The notes: generated by a model not told the origin, from the sequence alone. 64,000 nt of DNA from VXNF01 sp964291305 (GCA_964291305.2 OZ219783.1:1860001-1924000), one strand, 5' to 3'. Counted from the stretch's first letter, positions 42,688-52,248 are shown. Numbers and translations: made by a program.

Positions 42688-45207
42688 TCAGGCGCCGTTG
42701 CGGTGCTCCGCCGCCTGCTCGGTGGCGAACTCTTGTGGCGTCATTAGCACCTCGCGAGCTTTGGATCCTTCTGAGGGGCCAACAACGCCTCGCTGCTCTA
42801 GCAGGTCCATGAGACGCCCGGCTCGGGCAAACCCCACGCGTAGCTTCCGCTGCAGCATGGATGTCGAACCCAGTTGGCTGTCCACTACTAACTCCATGGC
42901 CGCCTCTAGCAACTCGTCGTCGTCGGGATTGCCCGAGTCTCGACTGCCTAGAAGCGTCGGCGTGGCTAGCTCCTCCGCCGTGATGGTCTCGGCCTTGTGC
43001 TGTCGCACGTTCTGGCGGCGCCAAAATGCAGTGACGCGGCGAATCTCCTCTTCACTGACCCAGGCTCCCTGGATGCGCTGCGGTGTACCCGCGGTTCCGT
43101 CCAGCAGCAGCATGTCCCCGTGGCCTACGAGCCGCTCAGCACCGGCCTGGTCCAAGATAACCCGGCTGTCGGTGAGACTCGACACCGACAGCGCCATGCG
43201 AGCCGGGATGTTGGCCTTGATGACCCCGGTAATGACGTTGGTGGATGGTCGTTGCGTCGCAATCACCAGATGCACCCCCACGGCTCGAGCCATCTGCGCC
43301 AAGCGCCAGATCGCGTCCTCCACCTCACGAGGGGCAACCATCATGAGATCTGACAGCTCATCGACCACGATAACGATGAACGGCAACCGTGTTAGGGCCT
43401 CGTCTTCCTCGACGCCCGGCGGCTCGTCGTCGGGCGGTTGGTCTGCCGCTGTGCCTGCGCCATCGGCTGCGAGGGATGCCTCGTACATCTGGTTGTAGCC
43501 AGAAATGTCGCGGCAACCCACCCTGGACAACAACTCGTAGCGCCGTTCCATCTCACGTACCGCCCAGCCGAGCGCGTTAGCGGCCTTCTTAGGATCGATC
43601 ACAGGCTGAGTCAGCAAATGCGGCACGTTGGCGTACTGCCGCATCTCTACCATCTTGGGATCCACCAGGATCAGCCGCACCTGCTCGGGCGTGCAGCGCA
43701 TGAGGATCGTGCTGATGATCGAGTTGATGCTGGACGACTTACCCGAGCCGGTGGCACCGGCGATAAGGATGTGCGGCATTTGCCCAAGGTTGGCCATAAC
43801 AGCCTGGCCGGCTATGTCGCGCCCAATAGCCACGTCTAGCGGATGACTAGCCCTGCTGGCATCGGCAGAGGTCAAGATGTCGCCCAAGGTCACCGTATGA
43901 CGCGCCGTGTTAGGCACCTCCACGCCGATAGCCTGCCGGCCCGGGATCGGGGCCAGGATGCGCACCTCGGTCGAAGCCAGGGCGTAGGCGATATCGCGAG
44001 ACAGCGCGGTTATCCGAGCAACCTTTACCCCCTCGGCCAGCACAAGCTCATAGCGGCTAACCGTTGGCCCCACCACCACATCCACCAACCTGGCCTCCAC
44101 GCCATGGGACGCCAAGGCCGCCTCCAGCGCTTGCCCACGCTCGGTGACGAGCCGTCGGTCTACTTCCTGGTTGCCAGCCAGCTTCAGAATCCCCAAATTG
44201 GGGCGACGCCACTGGCCACTGTCGCCGCCGGCAGCTGCTGCCTCGGCTTCAGGTTTAGGCGAGACTCGCCTAGGACGAGGCGCCGGAGTCTGCTCGGGAA
44301 CCGCTGAGGTAACTGCGGTTGCATCAGCGGTGTCGGCCTCCGCGCTGAGGCGGGCGGGTTGAGGGCCAGCCGAAAGTGGAGCGGCAGCAGGCTGCGCCAC
44401 CGGTGGAACCCCAAGCACCTCTGCTGGGAACCGCCCGGAAGAAACCTTGTCTGTCGAGGTATCGGTGCCATCTTCGGAGCTTTCATCGGCGGTCGGCTTT
44501 GCATCGATCTCCTGGTGCCTCTCGGCGACCACCAAACGCCCCAAAGCCAGCACCCCCAGCCACACCCGCCGCATAACCCTCCAGATGCCAGCGCCGACTG
44601 TGCTGAGAGACATGCCACTAAGCGCCAGCCACCCCAGAAGGCCCAGCGCCGACAGAACGACAAACGCTCCCGCCACCCCGGCCAGCAGCGCCAGCGCCCC
44701 ACCCGCAGCGAATCCCACATAACCCCCAGCGCTCTCGAACTCGCCGAAGGCATCCCCCCAGGTCGGACGGCCGGCCGTCAAGTGCAAGATGCCAGCCAGG
44801 ACAGCTATAAGCAGACCAGAGCCCAGGAGGCGCACGGCGGGCTGACGGTCACTCTCGGCGGGTTCACGGAAACGACCGGCGACCAGCATCACGCCAGCCG
44901 CCGCCAGAGTTGGAGGCAGCAGCAGGCGCCCCCAACCAAAGCTCACCCCCGAAGCCCGACGGAACGCCGTCCCGAGGGGACCGCCCAAGCCGCCGTAGAT
45001 ACCGAGGGCGCACAGTAGCGCCAAGACGAAGGCCCAAAGCGCCCAAATCTCAGACCGATACGCCCGGTAGAAACCGGCTAACACCGACGACTGCTCAGCG
45101 GCAGCTCCAGGGCGGCGCGCCAGAGGTTTCGCATCCCCCGGCGGTGAAGCAGATCGGCGGGCGGGCGCGCCAGAACGGCTGGCAGCCGAAGTGGACTTGG
45201 CCATCAT
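42688..45207 (-). CDS. ftsK: DNA translocase FtsK/SpoIIIE
   Basis: This protein of about 839 residues has an N-terminal membrane region of four or five spans, a Pro/Ala-rich linker of about 130 residues, then the alpha/beta motor (GQAVMANLGQMPHILIAGATGSGKSSSINS containing Walker A, and PFIVIVVDELSDLMMVAP containing Walker B) and a C-terminal winged-helix gamma domain (LQRKLRVGFARAGRLMDLLEQRG). It pumps chromosome ends to the dif site at division. I chose ATG 45207 (MMAKSTS); an upstream GTG at 45225 lacks an RBS. Confidence 0.93.
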   Translation of the reverse strand: MMAKSTSAASRSGAPARRSASPPGDAKPLARRPGAAAEQSSVLAGFYRAYRSEIWALWAFVLALLCALGIYGGLGGPLGTAFRRASGVSFGWGRLLLPPTLAAAGVMLVAGRFREPAESDRQPAVRLLGSGLLIAVLAGILHLTAGRPTWGDAFGEFESAGGYVGFAAGGALALLAGVAGAFVVLSALGLLGWLALSGMSLSTVGAGIWRVMRRVWLGVLALGRLVVAERHQEIDAKPTADESSEDGTDTSTDKVSSGRFPAEVLGVPPVAQPAAAPLSAGPQPARLSAEADTADATAVTSAVPEQTPAPRPRRVSPKPEAEAAAAGGDSGQWRRPNLGILKLAGNQEVDRRLVTERGQALEAALASHGVEARLVDVVVGPTVSRYELVLAEGVKVARITALSRDIAYALASTEVRILAPIPGRQAIGVEVPNTARHTVTLGDILTSADASRASHPLDVAIGRDIAGQAVMANLGQMPHILIAGATGSGKSSSINSIISTILMRCTPEQVRLILVDPKMVEMRQYANVPHLLTQPVIDPKKAANALGWAVREMERRYELLSRVGCRDISGYNQMYEASLAADGAGTAADQPPDDEPPGVEEDEALTRLPFIVIVVDELSDLMMVAPREVEDAIWRLAQMARAVGVHLVIATQRPSTNVITGVIKANIPARMALSVSSLTDSRVILDQAGAERLVGHGDMLLLDGTAGTPQRIQGAWVSEEEIRRVTAFWRRQNVRQHKAETITAEELATPTLLGSRDSGNPDDDELLEAAMELVVDSQLGSTSMLQRKLRVGFARAGRLMDLLEQRGVVGPSEGSKAREVLMTPQEFATEQAAEHRNGA

Positions 45208-45288
45208 TGCCAACACTAGCACCACAGGCCACAGGTACCCCGCAGTGATATAGCTACCGGTATGTGCGCCGACATGTACACCTACGGC

Positions 45289-45380
45289 GCGCTGCCTCAG
45301 TATTCAAACGGGCTGATGCTATGGACAGGGCCTACCAGTGGGCAGATGTGCGCCTCAGGGCGCTGCCTCAGTATTCAAAC
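45289..45380. repeat. 21-bp direct repeat covering the 3' end of the Dabb gene
   Basis: The same 21-bp word (GCGCTGCCTCAGTATTCAAA plus C) occurs at 45289-45309 and 45360-45380. The second copy contains the stop codon and last residues (QFEY) of the Dabb-domain gene. The first copy lies 50 bp beyond it, between that gene and ftsK, so it looks like a duplicated gene end. Confidence 0.7.
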
Positions 45381-45661
45381 TGTATTGCAGCCCGGGATTC
45401 CAGAATGGGACGCACCGTAGATGCGATAAACGCCTGATGGTCGGCGTGGTCGCGGTAGACAACGAAGCCGGCTTCGTCGTCAAAATCCACGGTGACAGCG
45501 AAATCGTGATTACCAGCGTTGATGCCAGCATCGGCACCGTAGGCGTAAGCACGAACGGTTTCGACCGTCTTTAGCAGCTTCACCAGCCCCTCAAGAAAGG
45601 CTGTCTGCTTGGCCTCGTCGATCTCGTCGTTCCACTTGAACAGCACGCAGTGTCGGATCAT
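45368..45661 (-). CDS. Dabb (stress-responsive alpha/beta barrel) domain protein
   Basis: This 97-residue protein has the Dabb fold pattern: start MIRHCVLFKWNDE, then a helix, and HDFAVTVDFDDEAGFVVYRDH, HQAFI with the family's conserved His residues. Family members form dimeric barrels; some are stress-induced in plants and others are cyclases or have no known role. I chose ATG 45661 because GGAG lies 5 nt upstream; a start two codons earlier is possible. The neighbours do not suggest a function. Confidence 0.82.
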   Translation of the reverse strand: MIRHCVLFKWNDEIDEAKQTAFLEGLVKLLKTVETVRAYAYGADAGINAGNHDFAVTVDFDDEAGFVVYRDHADHQAFIASTVRPILESRAAIQFEY

Positions 45662-45809
45662 GACCACTCCTTAGGTCGGGCGCCGGATGCTGGGGTGAGG
45701 ATAAACCGATCCGCCACCTTGTCGCTGAAGTCAGCCTTATAACACTTGCCGCCCTATGGCCCTTGCCGCCAAGCATTATCTTTACCACTTAGGACACAAG
45801 GAGGTGACC

Positions 45810-46925
45810 ATGCGGATCGGCGTGCCGAAGGAGATCAAGAACGAAGAGCGGCGCGTCGGACTAACTCCCGACAGCGTTTATGAATTGACCGTTCGAGGCC
45901 ACAAAGTCTTCGTCGAGCGTCACGCAGGTACCGGGGCTGGATTCAACGACGAGGACTACGCCGGCGGCGGGGCGACGATCTTGTCAAGCGCTGACAGCGT
46001 CTTCGAGGCTGCCGAGTTGATCGTCAAGGTAAAGGAACCGCAAGCTGTAGAGCGTGCCCGCCTGCGACACGACCACACGCTGTTTACCTACCTGCACCTA
46101 GCGGCCGATCCCACCCAGGCCTCAGAGCTGCTGGCAAGCGGCGTCACGGCCATTGCCTACGAATCGGTTACCGACAGCAGCGGCCGCCTGCCGCTGTTGA
46201 CACCCATGTCACAAGTAGCGGGCCGCATGTCCATCCAGGCCGGCGCCCACTGCCTAGAGGGTCCCGTCGGCGGCCGAGGTGTCCTGCTAGGAGGCGTGCC
46301 TGGGGTGGCTGCCGCACCGGTAGTAGTACTCGGCGGCGGTGTGGTAGGCAGTAATGCCATCCAAATGGCGCTGGGGCTTGGCGCGGATGTCACCGTGTTG
46401 GATCGCAACCCCGCGGTTCTAGAGCAGTTGGCTCAGCGCTTCGGTCCGTCCTTGCGGACCTTGTACTCCACCCCGGCCGCCCTAGAGCGGGCTCTTGCCG
46501 GCGCCGACCTCGTCATCGGGGCGGTGCTGCTGCGGGGTGCCCGAGCGCCACAACTAATCACCAAGCAGTTAGTCAAGCAGATGAAACTCGGCGCGGTCAT
46601 CGTGGACGTGGCAATCGACCAGGGCGGATGCGCGGCCACTTCGCACCCCACCACCCACGCAGATCCCACCTTTACGACCAAAGGGATCGTGCACTACTGC
46701 GTAGCCAACATGCCCGGAGCCGTGCCGCGCACCTCCACCCTGGCGCTGAACAACGCCACCCTTCCCTACATCCTGCGGATCGCCGATGAGAGTCCGGAGT
46801 CGGCTATGCGAGCCGATCCCGGCCTACGAGCTGGCCTTAACGTCTACCGGGGCTGCATCACCGAACCCGCCGTTGCCGAGTCTCTGAGCCTGCCCTACAC
46901 CACCCCTGAGGTGTGCCTGAACTAA
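45810..46925 (+). CDS. ald: Alanine dehydrogenase
   Basis: This 371-residue enzyme interconverts L-alanine and pyruvate plus ammonia with NAD. The substrate-binding Lys75 (IVKVKEPQ) and catalytic His96 (FTYLHLAAD) align exactly with the known positions, and VVVLGGGVVGSNAIQMA near 170-186 is the NAD fold. The ATG at 45810 follows a full-length Shine-Dalgarno match (AAGGAGGTGA, 3 nt spacing), one of the strongest in the window. A longer frame from 45756 has no such signal. Confidence 0.95.
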   Translation: MRIGVPKEIKNEERRVGLTPDSVYELTVRGHKVFVERHAGTGAGFNDEDYAGGGATILSSADSVFEAAELIVKVKEPQAVERARLRHDHTLFTYLHLAADPTQASELLASGVTAIAYESVTDSSGRLPLLTPMSQVAGRMSIQAGAHCLEGPVGGRGVLLGGVPGVAAAPVVVLGGGVVGSNAIQMALGLGADVTVLDRNPAVLEQLAQRFGPSLRTLYSTPAALERALAGADLVIGAVLLRGARAPQLITKQLVKQMKLGAVIVDVAIDQGGCAATSHPTTHADPTFTTKGIVHYCVANMPGAVPRTSTLALNNATLPYILRIADESPESAMRADPGLRAGLNVYRGCITEPAVAESLSLPYTTPEVCLN

Positions 46926-46935
46926 CTGCTAAGCG

Positions 46936-47424
46936 CTAGTGGGCAAGCAGGACCGTGGCGGTGCCAACCAGCACTCTTTGGCTACTATCGCGTTGGCTGC
47001 CGTCACGTTGAGTGTCTTCACGTTGAGTGTCGTCGAGTTGGCTGTCGTCGCGGGCAAGCCACACCTCACAGTCCACAAGTCGGCCCTCGGGGCTGGGGCG
47101 GACTGCGGTTACCGTGCCGCCGGCCACTAGCCGGTCGCCGGCGAACACGTTGCCCAGGAATCGCACCTTTAGGCGGCGGAAGTTGGCAGGCCCACCGGCC
47201 CAGTCCGCCAGCAGGTCGATCACATAGCCCATGTTGTTTGGGCCCTGATTGACCGGCCGGTCTCCCAGACCTAGCCGCCGCACATCTGTGACATCCCAAT
47301 GGATGGTGTTGGGATCGCCCAACAGCGCTGCCATGGTCTTCATCTTCTCCGCGCTAACCGACTCGACGATCCGCTGGGGCAACTCGTCGCCCACACTAAC
47401 GTCGCCGGAACTGGCGGCGTTCAC
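46936..47424 (-). CDS. MaoC-like hydratase/dehydratase (hot-dog fold)
   Basis: This protein of about 162 residues has the MaoC-like pattern EKMKTMAALLGDPNTIHWD, in which the Asp and His of the hydratase dyad are retained, then NQGPNNMGYVIDLL. It starts at GTG 47424 in a GTGA overlap with the upstream MaoC-like gene; GAGGAA precedes it by 3 nt. Near the C-terminus lies an insert of five 5-residue repeats (DDSQL to DSSQR). With its neighbour it probably forms a heteromeric enoyl-CoA hydratase or dehydratase. Confidence 0.75.
   Translation of the reverse strand: MNAASSGDVSVGDELPQRIVESVSAEKMKTMAALLGDPNTIHWDVTDVRRLGLGDRPVNQGPNNMGYVIDLLADWAGGPANFRRLKVRFLGNVFAGDRLVAGGTVTAVRPSPEGRLVDCEVWLARDDSQLDDTQREDTQRDGSQRDSSQRVLVGTATVLLAH
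46975..47049 (-). repeat. Five 15-bp in-frame tandem repeats within the MaoC-like gene
   Basis: Five consecutive 15-bp units encode DDSQL, DDTQR, EDTQR, DGSQR and DSSQR. The repeats split the last beta-strands of the hot-dog domain and are hydrophilic, so they likely form a surface loop. Units are similar but not identical in DNA sequence. Confidence 0.8.
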
Positions 47425-47858
47425 GGCTTCCTCGGCAAGATGAACGAGTTGGTGCACCGCCCGACTATCTGGCCCTCCGGTGCCCTTACTTCCAAGCGGA
47501 ACGTCAACAGATCGAACGTGCCTATGGCCCCGCCCTGCTTGCGTTTCGCGTCTGTGATCTCGCCACGCACCTCGTAGGTAACTCCGCTGCGCAGCGGAAT
47601 CAGTACCTCCATGTCGCACTCCCCAAACATTGCGCCATCCTCGGCGCTGCTATGTACCAGAGTGAAGAGTTGGTCAAGCGACAGACCCATGCCACCCATG
47701 GCGGCGTAGTAGCAGAACATCGGATGTGCCAGATCGTCGGCGCGCTGCGGCGAGCCGATCACATCGTTGGTTAGCCAGTTGCGGTAGTGCTCTAACTGGA
47801 AGGAGCCTCCAGGCAGCTTGCGCCCGACGAGTTCAAGCATCTGCTGGAAAGGAACCAC
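47421..47858 (-). CDS. MaoC/FAS1-like dehydratase partner subunit
   Basis: This protein of about 145 residues resembles the N-terminal MaoC-like dehydratase domain that pairs with a catalytic MaoC subunit (HadA/HadB-like). Key segments are LEHYRNWLTNDVIGSPQ, AHPMFCYYAAMGGMGLSLDQL and VTYEVRGEITDAKRKQGGAIG. It lacks the D-x4-H dyad of its neighbour, so it is probably a structural or substrate-binding subunit. I chose GTG 47858; ATG 47840 is an alternative. It follows the ABC ATPase by 46 nt. Confidence 0.7.
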   Translation of the reverse strand: MVPFQQMLELVGRKLPGGSFQLEHYRNWLTNDVIGSPQRADDLAHPMFCYYAAMGGMGLSLDQLFTLVHSSAEDGAMFGECDMEVLIPLRSGVTYEVRGEITDAKRKQGGAIGTFDLLTFRLEVRAPEGQIVGRCTNSFILPRKP

Positions 47859-47904
47859 CTCGCTGACTTGCTGATCTGTGTCCGAAGTATGTGTCCGAAG
47901 CGAA

Positions 47905-49491
47905 TCAGAGTTCGTCGGTACCGGCCAAGGATGCGTCTGGGCTGTGGCCGTAGCAGTGCTCCAACAAGCGGGCCTCGGTGATTTCATCGCCGACAGCCTC
48001 GCCCACAATTGCTCCCTCCCGCATTGCTATGACCCGGTGGCAGACCCCTACCAACTCGCCGAACTCTGAGGAGATAAACACCACCGCCCTGCCCTCGGCA
48101 GCCATCTGCTCCATAAGGCCGTACACCTCCTCTTTAGCGCCAACATCGATGCCGTGAGTGGGCTCGTCAAAGATCAGCACCGAAGCCCCCGAGCGCAACC
48201 AGCGGCCCAGCACAAGCTTCTGCTGGTTCCCGCCCGAGAGCCAGGCAGCTGGCGTGAGATCAGATGGGGTCTTGATGTCCAGGTCGCGTACCGCCGACCG
48301 CGAAGCCTCACGTTCCTTCGACCCCGACGGAACGGGCAGGTGTCGCGCCACCCGGAACTTTCGCAGCGTGCCCAGAGTGATATTGCGTCGCACGTTGAAG
48401 TCCTGGATAAGACCCTGATTGCGCCGATCCTCGGGCAGCAGCACCATCCCGGCGGCGATGGCGTCGGCCGGCTTGCGGATCGCTAGTTCTTTGCCGTGCA
48501 GCCGGATCACCCCGGCGGCGCGCTGATCGGCCCCGAAAACGGCTCGCATCAGCTCGGTCCGCCCGGCCCCCATGAGACCGGCAACGCCCAGGATCTCGCC
48601 CGCTCGGACACTGAAGCTGGCATCGTGAATGAGCCCTGGTACCTCCACCCCCTCCACATCAAGCACCACCGGCGAATCCGGCGGCCCGCCGATGCGGTGA
48701 CTGCGGCGGCGCTGCAGCGCGGTCTCGCTGGCGTCCTCTCCGGTGATCTCTTCGATGAGGGTGCGGGCGTCGAAGGCCTCGGTGGGCCGATCATCCACCA
48801 CCGCGCCATCGCGCATCACCACCACGCGGTCGGTTACCTGCAAGATCTCCTCGAGACGGTGCGACACGTAGATCACCGCCACGCCGGCCGCCGAAAGATC
48901 CCGGATAACCCCAAAGAGATGGTTGATCTCCTCGTCGGTGAGCGACCCGGTCGGTTCGTCCAGCACTACTAGCCGTGCCTGAGTCACGAGCGCCCGGGCG
49001 ATCATCACAAGCCGCTGCTGCGCCACTGGCAATGTGCGGATCGCTACCTCAGGGGAGATCTCACCGCCAAGGCGGGCTAGGACCTGGCTGGACTGTCGGC
49101 GCAGCTGAGCAAAGTCCACCAGCACGCCGACCCTTCGGGGATAGCCCAGACCTAACTCAACGTTCTCAGCTACTGACAGCTCGGGAACCACCGAGAGTTC
49201 CTGATGCACGAACGACAAGCCCAGCAGAGTGGCGTCGTGAGGATTCTGGAGCTTGACCTCAGCCCCATCCAGCAGAATCCGGCCTTCGTCGGGGGCGGTG
49301 GCGCCGGCCAGAATCTTGATCACGGTGCTCTTGCCGGCACCGTTCTTGCCCACCAGCCCCACGATCTCGCCTGGCCTGATAGAGAGGGACACGTGGTCGG
49401 CGGCACGCACGCCCGGGTAGTTCTTGACTAGCCCTTCAATCTCCAGAAAGGCATCGGCAGCTATGGCCGGTGCGGTGGCCGCGGCGCTCAT
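47905..49491 (-). CDS. Sugar-type ABC transporter ATP-binding protein (two NBDs)
   Basis: This 528-residue RbsA-like protein has two ATPase domains. NBD1 has GKNGAGKST and a Walker B VVLDEPTGSL; its signature region is degenerate (TLPVAQQRLVMIARAL). NBD2 has GLMGAGRTE, as usual for this family, with signature LSGGNQQKLVLGRWL and LIFDEPTHGIDVGAK. The usual family is ribose/xylose-type importers. It lies 12 nt after the permease and is followed by two MaoC-like genes on the same strand, so the substrate may be a compound later degraded through acyl-CoA steps. Confidence 0.87.
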   Translation of the reverse strand: MSAAATAPAIAADAFLEIEGLVKNYPGVRAADHVSLSIRPGEIVGLVGKNGAGKSTVIKILAGATAPDEGRILLDGAEVKLQNPHDATLLGLSFVHQELSVVPELSVAENVELGLGYPRRVGVLVDFAQLRRQSSQVLARLGGEISPEVAIRTLPVAQQRLVMIARALVTQARLVVLDEPTGSLTDEEINHLFGVIRDLSAAGVAVIYVSHRLEEILQVTDRVVVMRDGAVVDDRPTEAFDARTLIEEITGEDASETALQRRRSHRIGGPPDSPVVLDVEGVEVPGLIHDASFSVRAGEILGVAGLMGAGRTELMRAVFGADQRAAGVIRLHGKELAIRKPADAIAAGMVLLPEDRRNQGLIQDFNVRRNITLGTLRKFRVARHLPVPSGSKEREASRSAVRDLDIKTPSDLTPAAWLSGGNQQKLVLGRWLRSGASVLIFDEPTHGIDVGAKEEVYGLMEQMAAEGRAVVFISSEFGELVGVCHRVIAMREGAIVGEAVGDEITEARLLEHCYGHSPDASLAGTDEL

Positions 49492-49503
49492 CGCAGCGCT
49501 CGA

Positions 49504-50553
49504 CTACTTGCGCCGCAGCATGATCTGGCTGACTAACACGCCGAACACCAAGATCACCCCCTTGGCGATGTTGATCCAGGCGTTAGAGATCTGCAACGAC
49601 AGCAGACCCACCTCAATGACGCGCAGGAACAACGCGCCCACAACAGTGCCGGGGATGCTGAACTGCCCGGGTCGAAAGACGGCGGCACCTAAGAACACCG
49701 CCGCATAGGCGTCGAGCAGGAAGGCGTCACCCAAGTTCAAGCGGATACCCGAGATGCCGGCGGTCAGCAAGATTCCCACCAGAGAACCAAGCAGCGCCAC
49801 GATCACGAACCCCAGAGCCCTGATTCGGGCGACGGGAATCCCCGCTAGTCGGGCCGCCTCAGGATTACCGCCGATGGCGTACATGTAGCGGCCGATCTCG
49901 GTGCGGTCCATGATGATCCAAGCAGCCGCCACGATGGCGAAAGCAATGTAAACCGGCCGGCGCAGGTCCCAGAACTCCACGTTGCGGGCCAAGTCCACGT
50001 AAAAGGGTTGGGCGCCGACAGGAATAGTGATCGACCGGTTGCTAGTCCAGAGTTGCTCGATGCCCTTTAGTCCCACCAGTCCGGCCAGGGTTATGACGAA
50101 CGACGAGGCCCCTACGTAGGAGATGATGTAGCCGTTGAACAGGCCGACCGCCGCGCCCACCCCCAGAGCAGCCAGGATCGCTACCCAAACAGGTTGTTGG
50201 AAGTTGACCATGAGGGCCACCGCGGTGGCACCGGCTAGGCCCACCATGCTGCCGAAAGACAGGTCGAAGTCGCCCATCGCCAGCACGAACGTGAGCGCCG
50301 TCGATAGCAGTAGCAGCGGCACAAACGCCGATGGCAGCAGCAGCACGTTCTGCACATGATCTTGGGTAAGGAAAATCTCCGGGTCGAGGACCTTGAAGAT
50401 CACCACCACGATGGCGAAAACCACCAACAACCCGTAGCGGGCAAAGAACTCGCGCCCGCTTATCCGGCGCACCCGTGCTAAGGCCCCAGCAGCCTTGACT
50501 GCTCCGGCTAGAGGCTCTGACTCGCCGCTGTCAATGCTCGATTCGTCTGCCAC
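49504..50553 (-). CDS. Sugar-type ABC transporter permease (RbsC-like)
   Basis: This 349-residue protein has about nine predicted spans and the family loops LAMGDFDLSFGSMVGLAGA and MYAIGGNPEAARLAGIPV. It would form a homodimer for uptake of the ligand brought by the lipoprotein at 50719-52248. A strong hairpin separates it from the binding-protein gene, and the ATPase follows 12 nt later. Confidence 0.87.
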   Translation of the reverse strand: MADESSIDSGESEPLAGAVKAAGALARVRRISGREFFARYGLLVVFAIVVVIFKVLDPEIFLTQDHVQNVLLLPSAFVPLLLLSTALTFVLAMGDFDLSFGSMVGLAGATAVALMVNFQQPVWVAILAALGVGAAVGLFNGYIISYVGASSFVITLAGLVGLKGIEQLWTSNRSITIPVGAQPFYVDLARNVEFWDLRRPVYIAFAIVAAAWIIMDRTEIGRYMYAIGGNPEAARLAGIPVARIRALGFVIVALLGSLVGILLTAGISGIRLNLGDAFLLDAYAAVFLGAAVFRPGQFSIPGTVVGALFLRVIEVGLLSLQISNAWINIAKGVILVFGVLVSQIMLRRK

Positions 50554-50621
50554 CGCGGCCGCTCCTAGTTGTCGTTTGGCCTGTGGAACTTAGTCGTAGA
50601 GGGTTAATCCCCCAGAAACAG

Positions 50622-50660
50622 CGGAGGGGGACGCAACCGGTTTGGCTACGTCCCCCTCCG
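50622..50660 (-). terminator. Strong intra-operon hairpin after the binding-protein gene
   Basis: CGGAGGGGGACG (50622-50633) and CGTCCCCCTCCG (50649-50660) make a perfect 12-bp stem with a 15-nt loop, in the 165-nt gap before the permease. It has no T-run. It matches the stem and loop lengths of the hairpin at 4993-5031 but not its sequence. It likely limits downstream expression or protects the upstream mRNA. Confidence 0.7.
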
Positions 50661-50718
50661 TTCGTGTCTCCTGGCGGTTGCAGTCGCCCGCTACCGCTTG
50701 ACCCTGTCGGTTTACGCC

Positions 50719-52248
50719 TTAACCGACGTTGCTGTACTCGGCCGCCCAGCGAGCCTCGAAGAAGGCCACGTAGTCCCGCCAGGACGGATCGGTTGGCGTT
50801 GGGTAGGGACCGCGACCTGGGGTGCACTCGTCTTCAAGGTCCTCTGGCGTCACGATGAACGGCACCGAGAACTGGACGGCATCACCGTCGGCGTCTAGGT
50901 AGTACGGCCGCAACTCCTCGGAGAACTGCATGCCCTTGGCGTAGTAAGAGGCGATCTGGTCCATTGCCACGTAGCTACCCCACTCTAGGTTCTCCTCGGC
51001 GGAGGCGTCCACGCCGCCTGCCAGCATCTGCTGTTGGGTGGTGCAGTTGGCGTAGAAAGTAAGCACCATCGGGCGATCCGGCGGCGACATACCGGGGAAC
51101 CTCTCGGTGATGACCGGGCCAACACCAAGTGCAGCTAGGTCGAAGGTGAGCCAGAAAGCCACCGAGTCTGGGGACTGCAGCAGCCAGTTGGCCGCGGCGT
51201 CGGCGGCGGTGCCGACCACATCGGCGAAGTCCACCATTTCTTCCGCGCCGGTGGTGATACCCGTACCCTCAATAGCGGCACGCAGCGAATCTTCACGGTC
51301 GGTGCCCCACTTGGCGAAGGCGGCGCTTGAGATCTGCACCGGCCCGTCCCCCTCGGAATTATCCACCATCCATTCCGCCAGCACACGTCCGAGCGCGGCG
51401 TCGTTGGGGTTGAAGGAGGCGGCATACAGGTGGTAGAAGCTCTGCGTCCCGCCCGAGTTCACGAACGGGATGCCAGCGGCGCGGGCCCGAGCCAGGCCCT
51501 CCACAATCACCTCAACAGTGGTTCCATCGGTCACGATGGCGTCTACGCCAGAGTTGATCAAGCCCTCCAAGCAGGTCTGCATGGCATCGGGTACACCCTC
51601 GGCGTCGCAATACTCCCAATCCCAGCCGAGATAGTCCACCGCGTCCTTGGCGGTCAGCTCTAGGCGCTGGGCGGCCTCTGAGGCACCGAGCACTTGCAGG
51701 TAGCCAATAGTGAGCCGTGGGAGTTCTGCCGCCGGGCCAGTTGGCCAGGCGCGAGCGTTATCGGTCGAAGCCTCCGGGGGGACCCAACCCTCCGGCTTGT
51801 CCACCAGCGGTGGCAACTCGACTGCGGCCGCTGCGGCAACGGCAGCCGACGCTTCGGCCTCGGCCGCTACCGCGGCCTCACGCGCTGCGTCTGCTTCGGC
51901 CTGGGCAGAGGCCGCTTCGTCACGGGCAGCCGAGGCGGCATTCTGAGCCTCGGCGAGAGCCGCCTCAGCGGCGGCAACGGCTTCCTGGTTGCCCTCAGCG
52001 GTGGCCTGAGCCAACTCGGCGGCAGCCTGCGCAGCCTCTGCAGCCCTCAGCGCCGCCTCAGCCGCCGCACCTGCGGTCGAAGCGTCAGCTAGCGCCGCGC
52101 TGGCCTCGTTGGAGGCGGCGTTGGCCTCCGAGAGGGCTGACGCGGCCACATCAGCAGCCCCGTCATCTCCGGCACAGGCTGCCGCCAGCAGCGACAGCGC
52201 CAAGCCGAGCGACATAAGCCGCCAGAGCATTCGTTTCCGGTTGGACAT
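50719..52248 (-). CDS. Sugar-type ABC substrate-binding lipoprotein with Ala-rich stalk
   Basis: This 509-residue lipoprotein has a signal peptide with lipobox LAAAC (Cys25), an Ala-rich coiled-coil-like stalk at about 33-143, and a ribose-type (Peripla_BP_4) binding domain (ELPRLTIGYLQVLGASEAAQ, LEGLINSGVDAIVTDGTTVE). The stalk is nearly the same as that of the ProX-type protein at 36561-38051 over about 30 residues. The ligand is unknown. It is the first gene of an operon with permease, ATPase and two MaoC-like proteins, preceded by a palindromic operator-like site. Confidence 0.87.
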   Translation of the reverse strand: MSNRKRMLWRLMSLGLALSLLAAACAGDDGAADVAASALSEANAASNEASAALADASTAGAAAEAALRAAEAAQAAAELAQATAEGNQEAVAAAEAALAEAQNAASAARDEAASAQAEADAAREAAVAAEAEASAAVAAAAAVELPPLVDKPEGWVPPEASTDNARAWPTGPAAELPRLTIGYLQVLGASEAAQRLELTAKDAVDYLGWDWEYCDAEGVPDAMQTCLEGLINSGVDAIVTDGTTVEVIVEGLARARAAGIPFVNSGGTQSFYHLYAASFNPNDAALGRVLAEWMVDNSEGDGPVQISSAAFAKWGTDREDSLRAAIEGTGITTGAEEMVDFADVVGTAADAAANWLLQSPDSVAFWLTFDLAALGVGPVITERFPGMSPPDRPMVLTFYANCTTQQQMLAGGVDASAEENLEWGSYVAMDQIASYYAKGMQFSEELRPYYLDADGDAVQFSVPFIVTPEDLEDECTPGRGPYPTPTDPSWRDYVAFFEARWAAEYSNVG

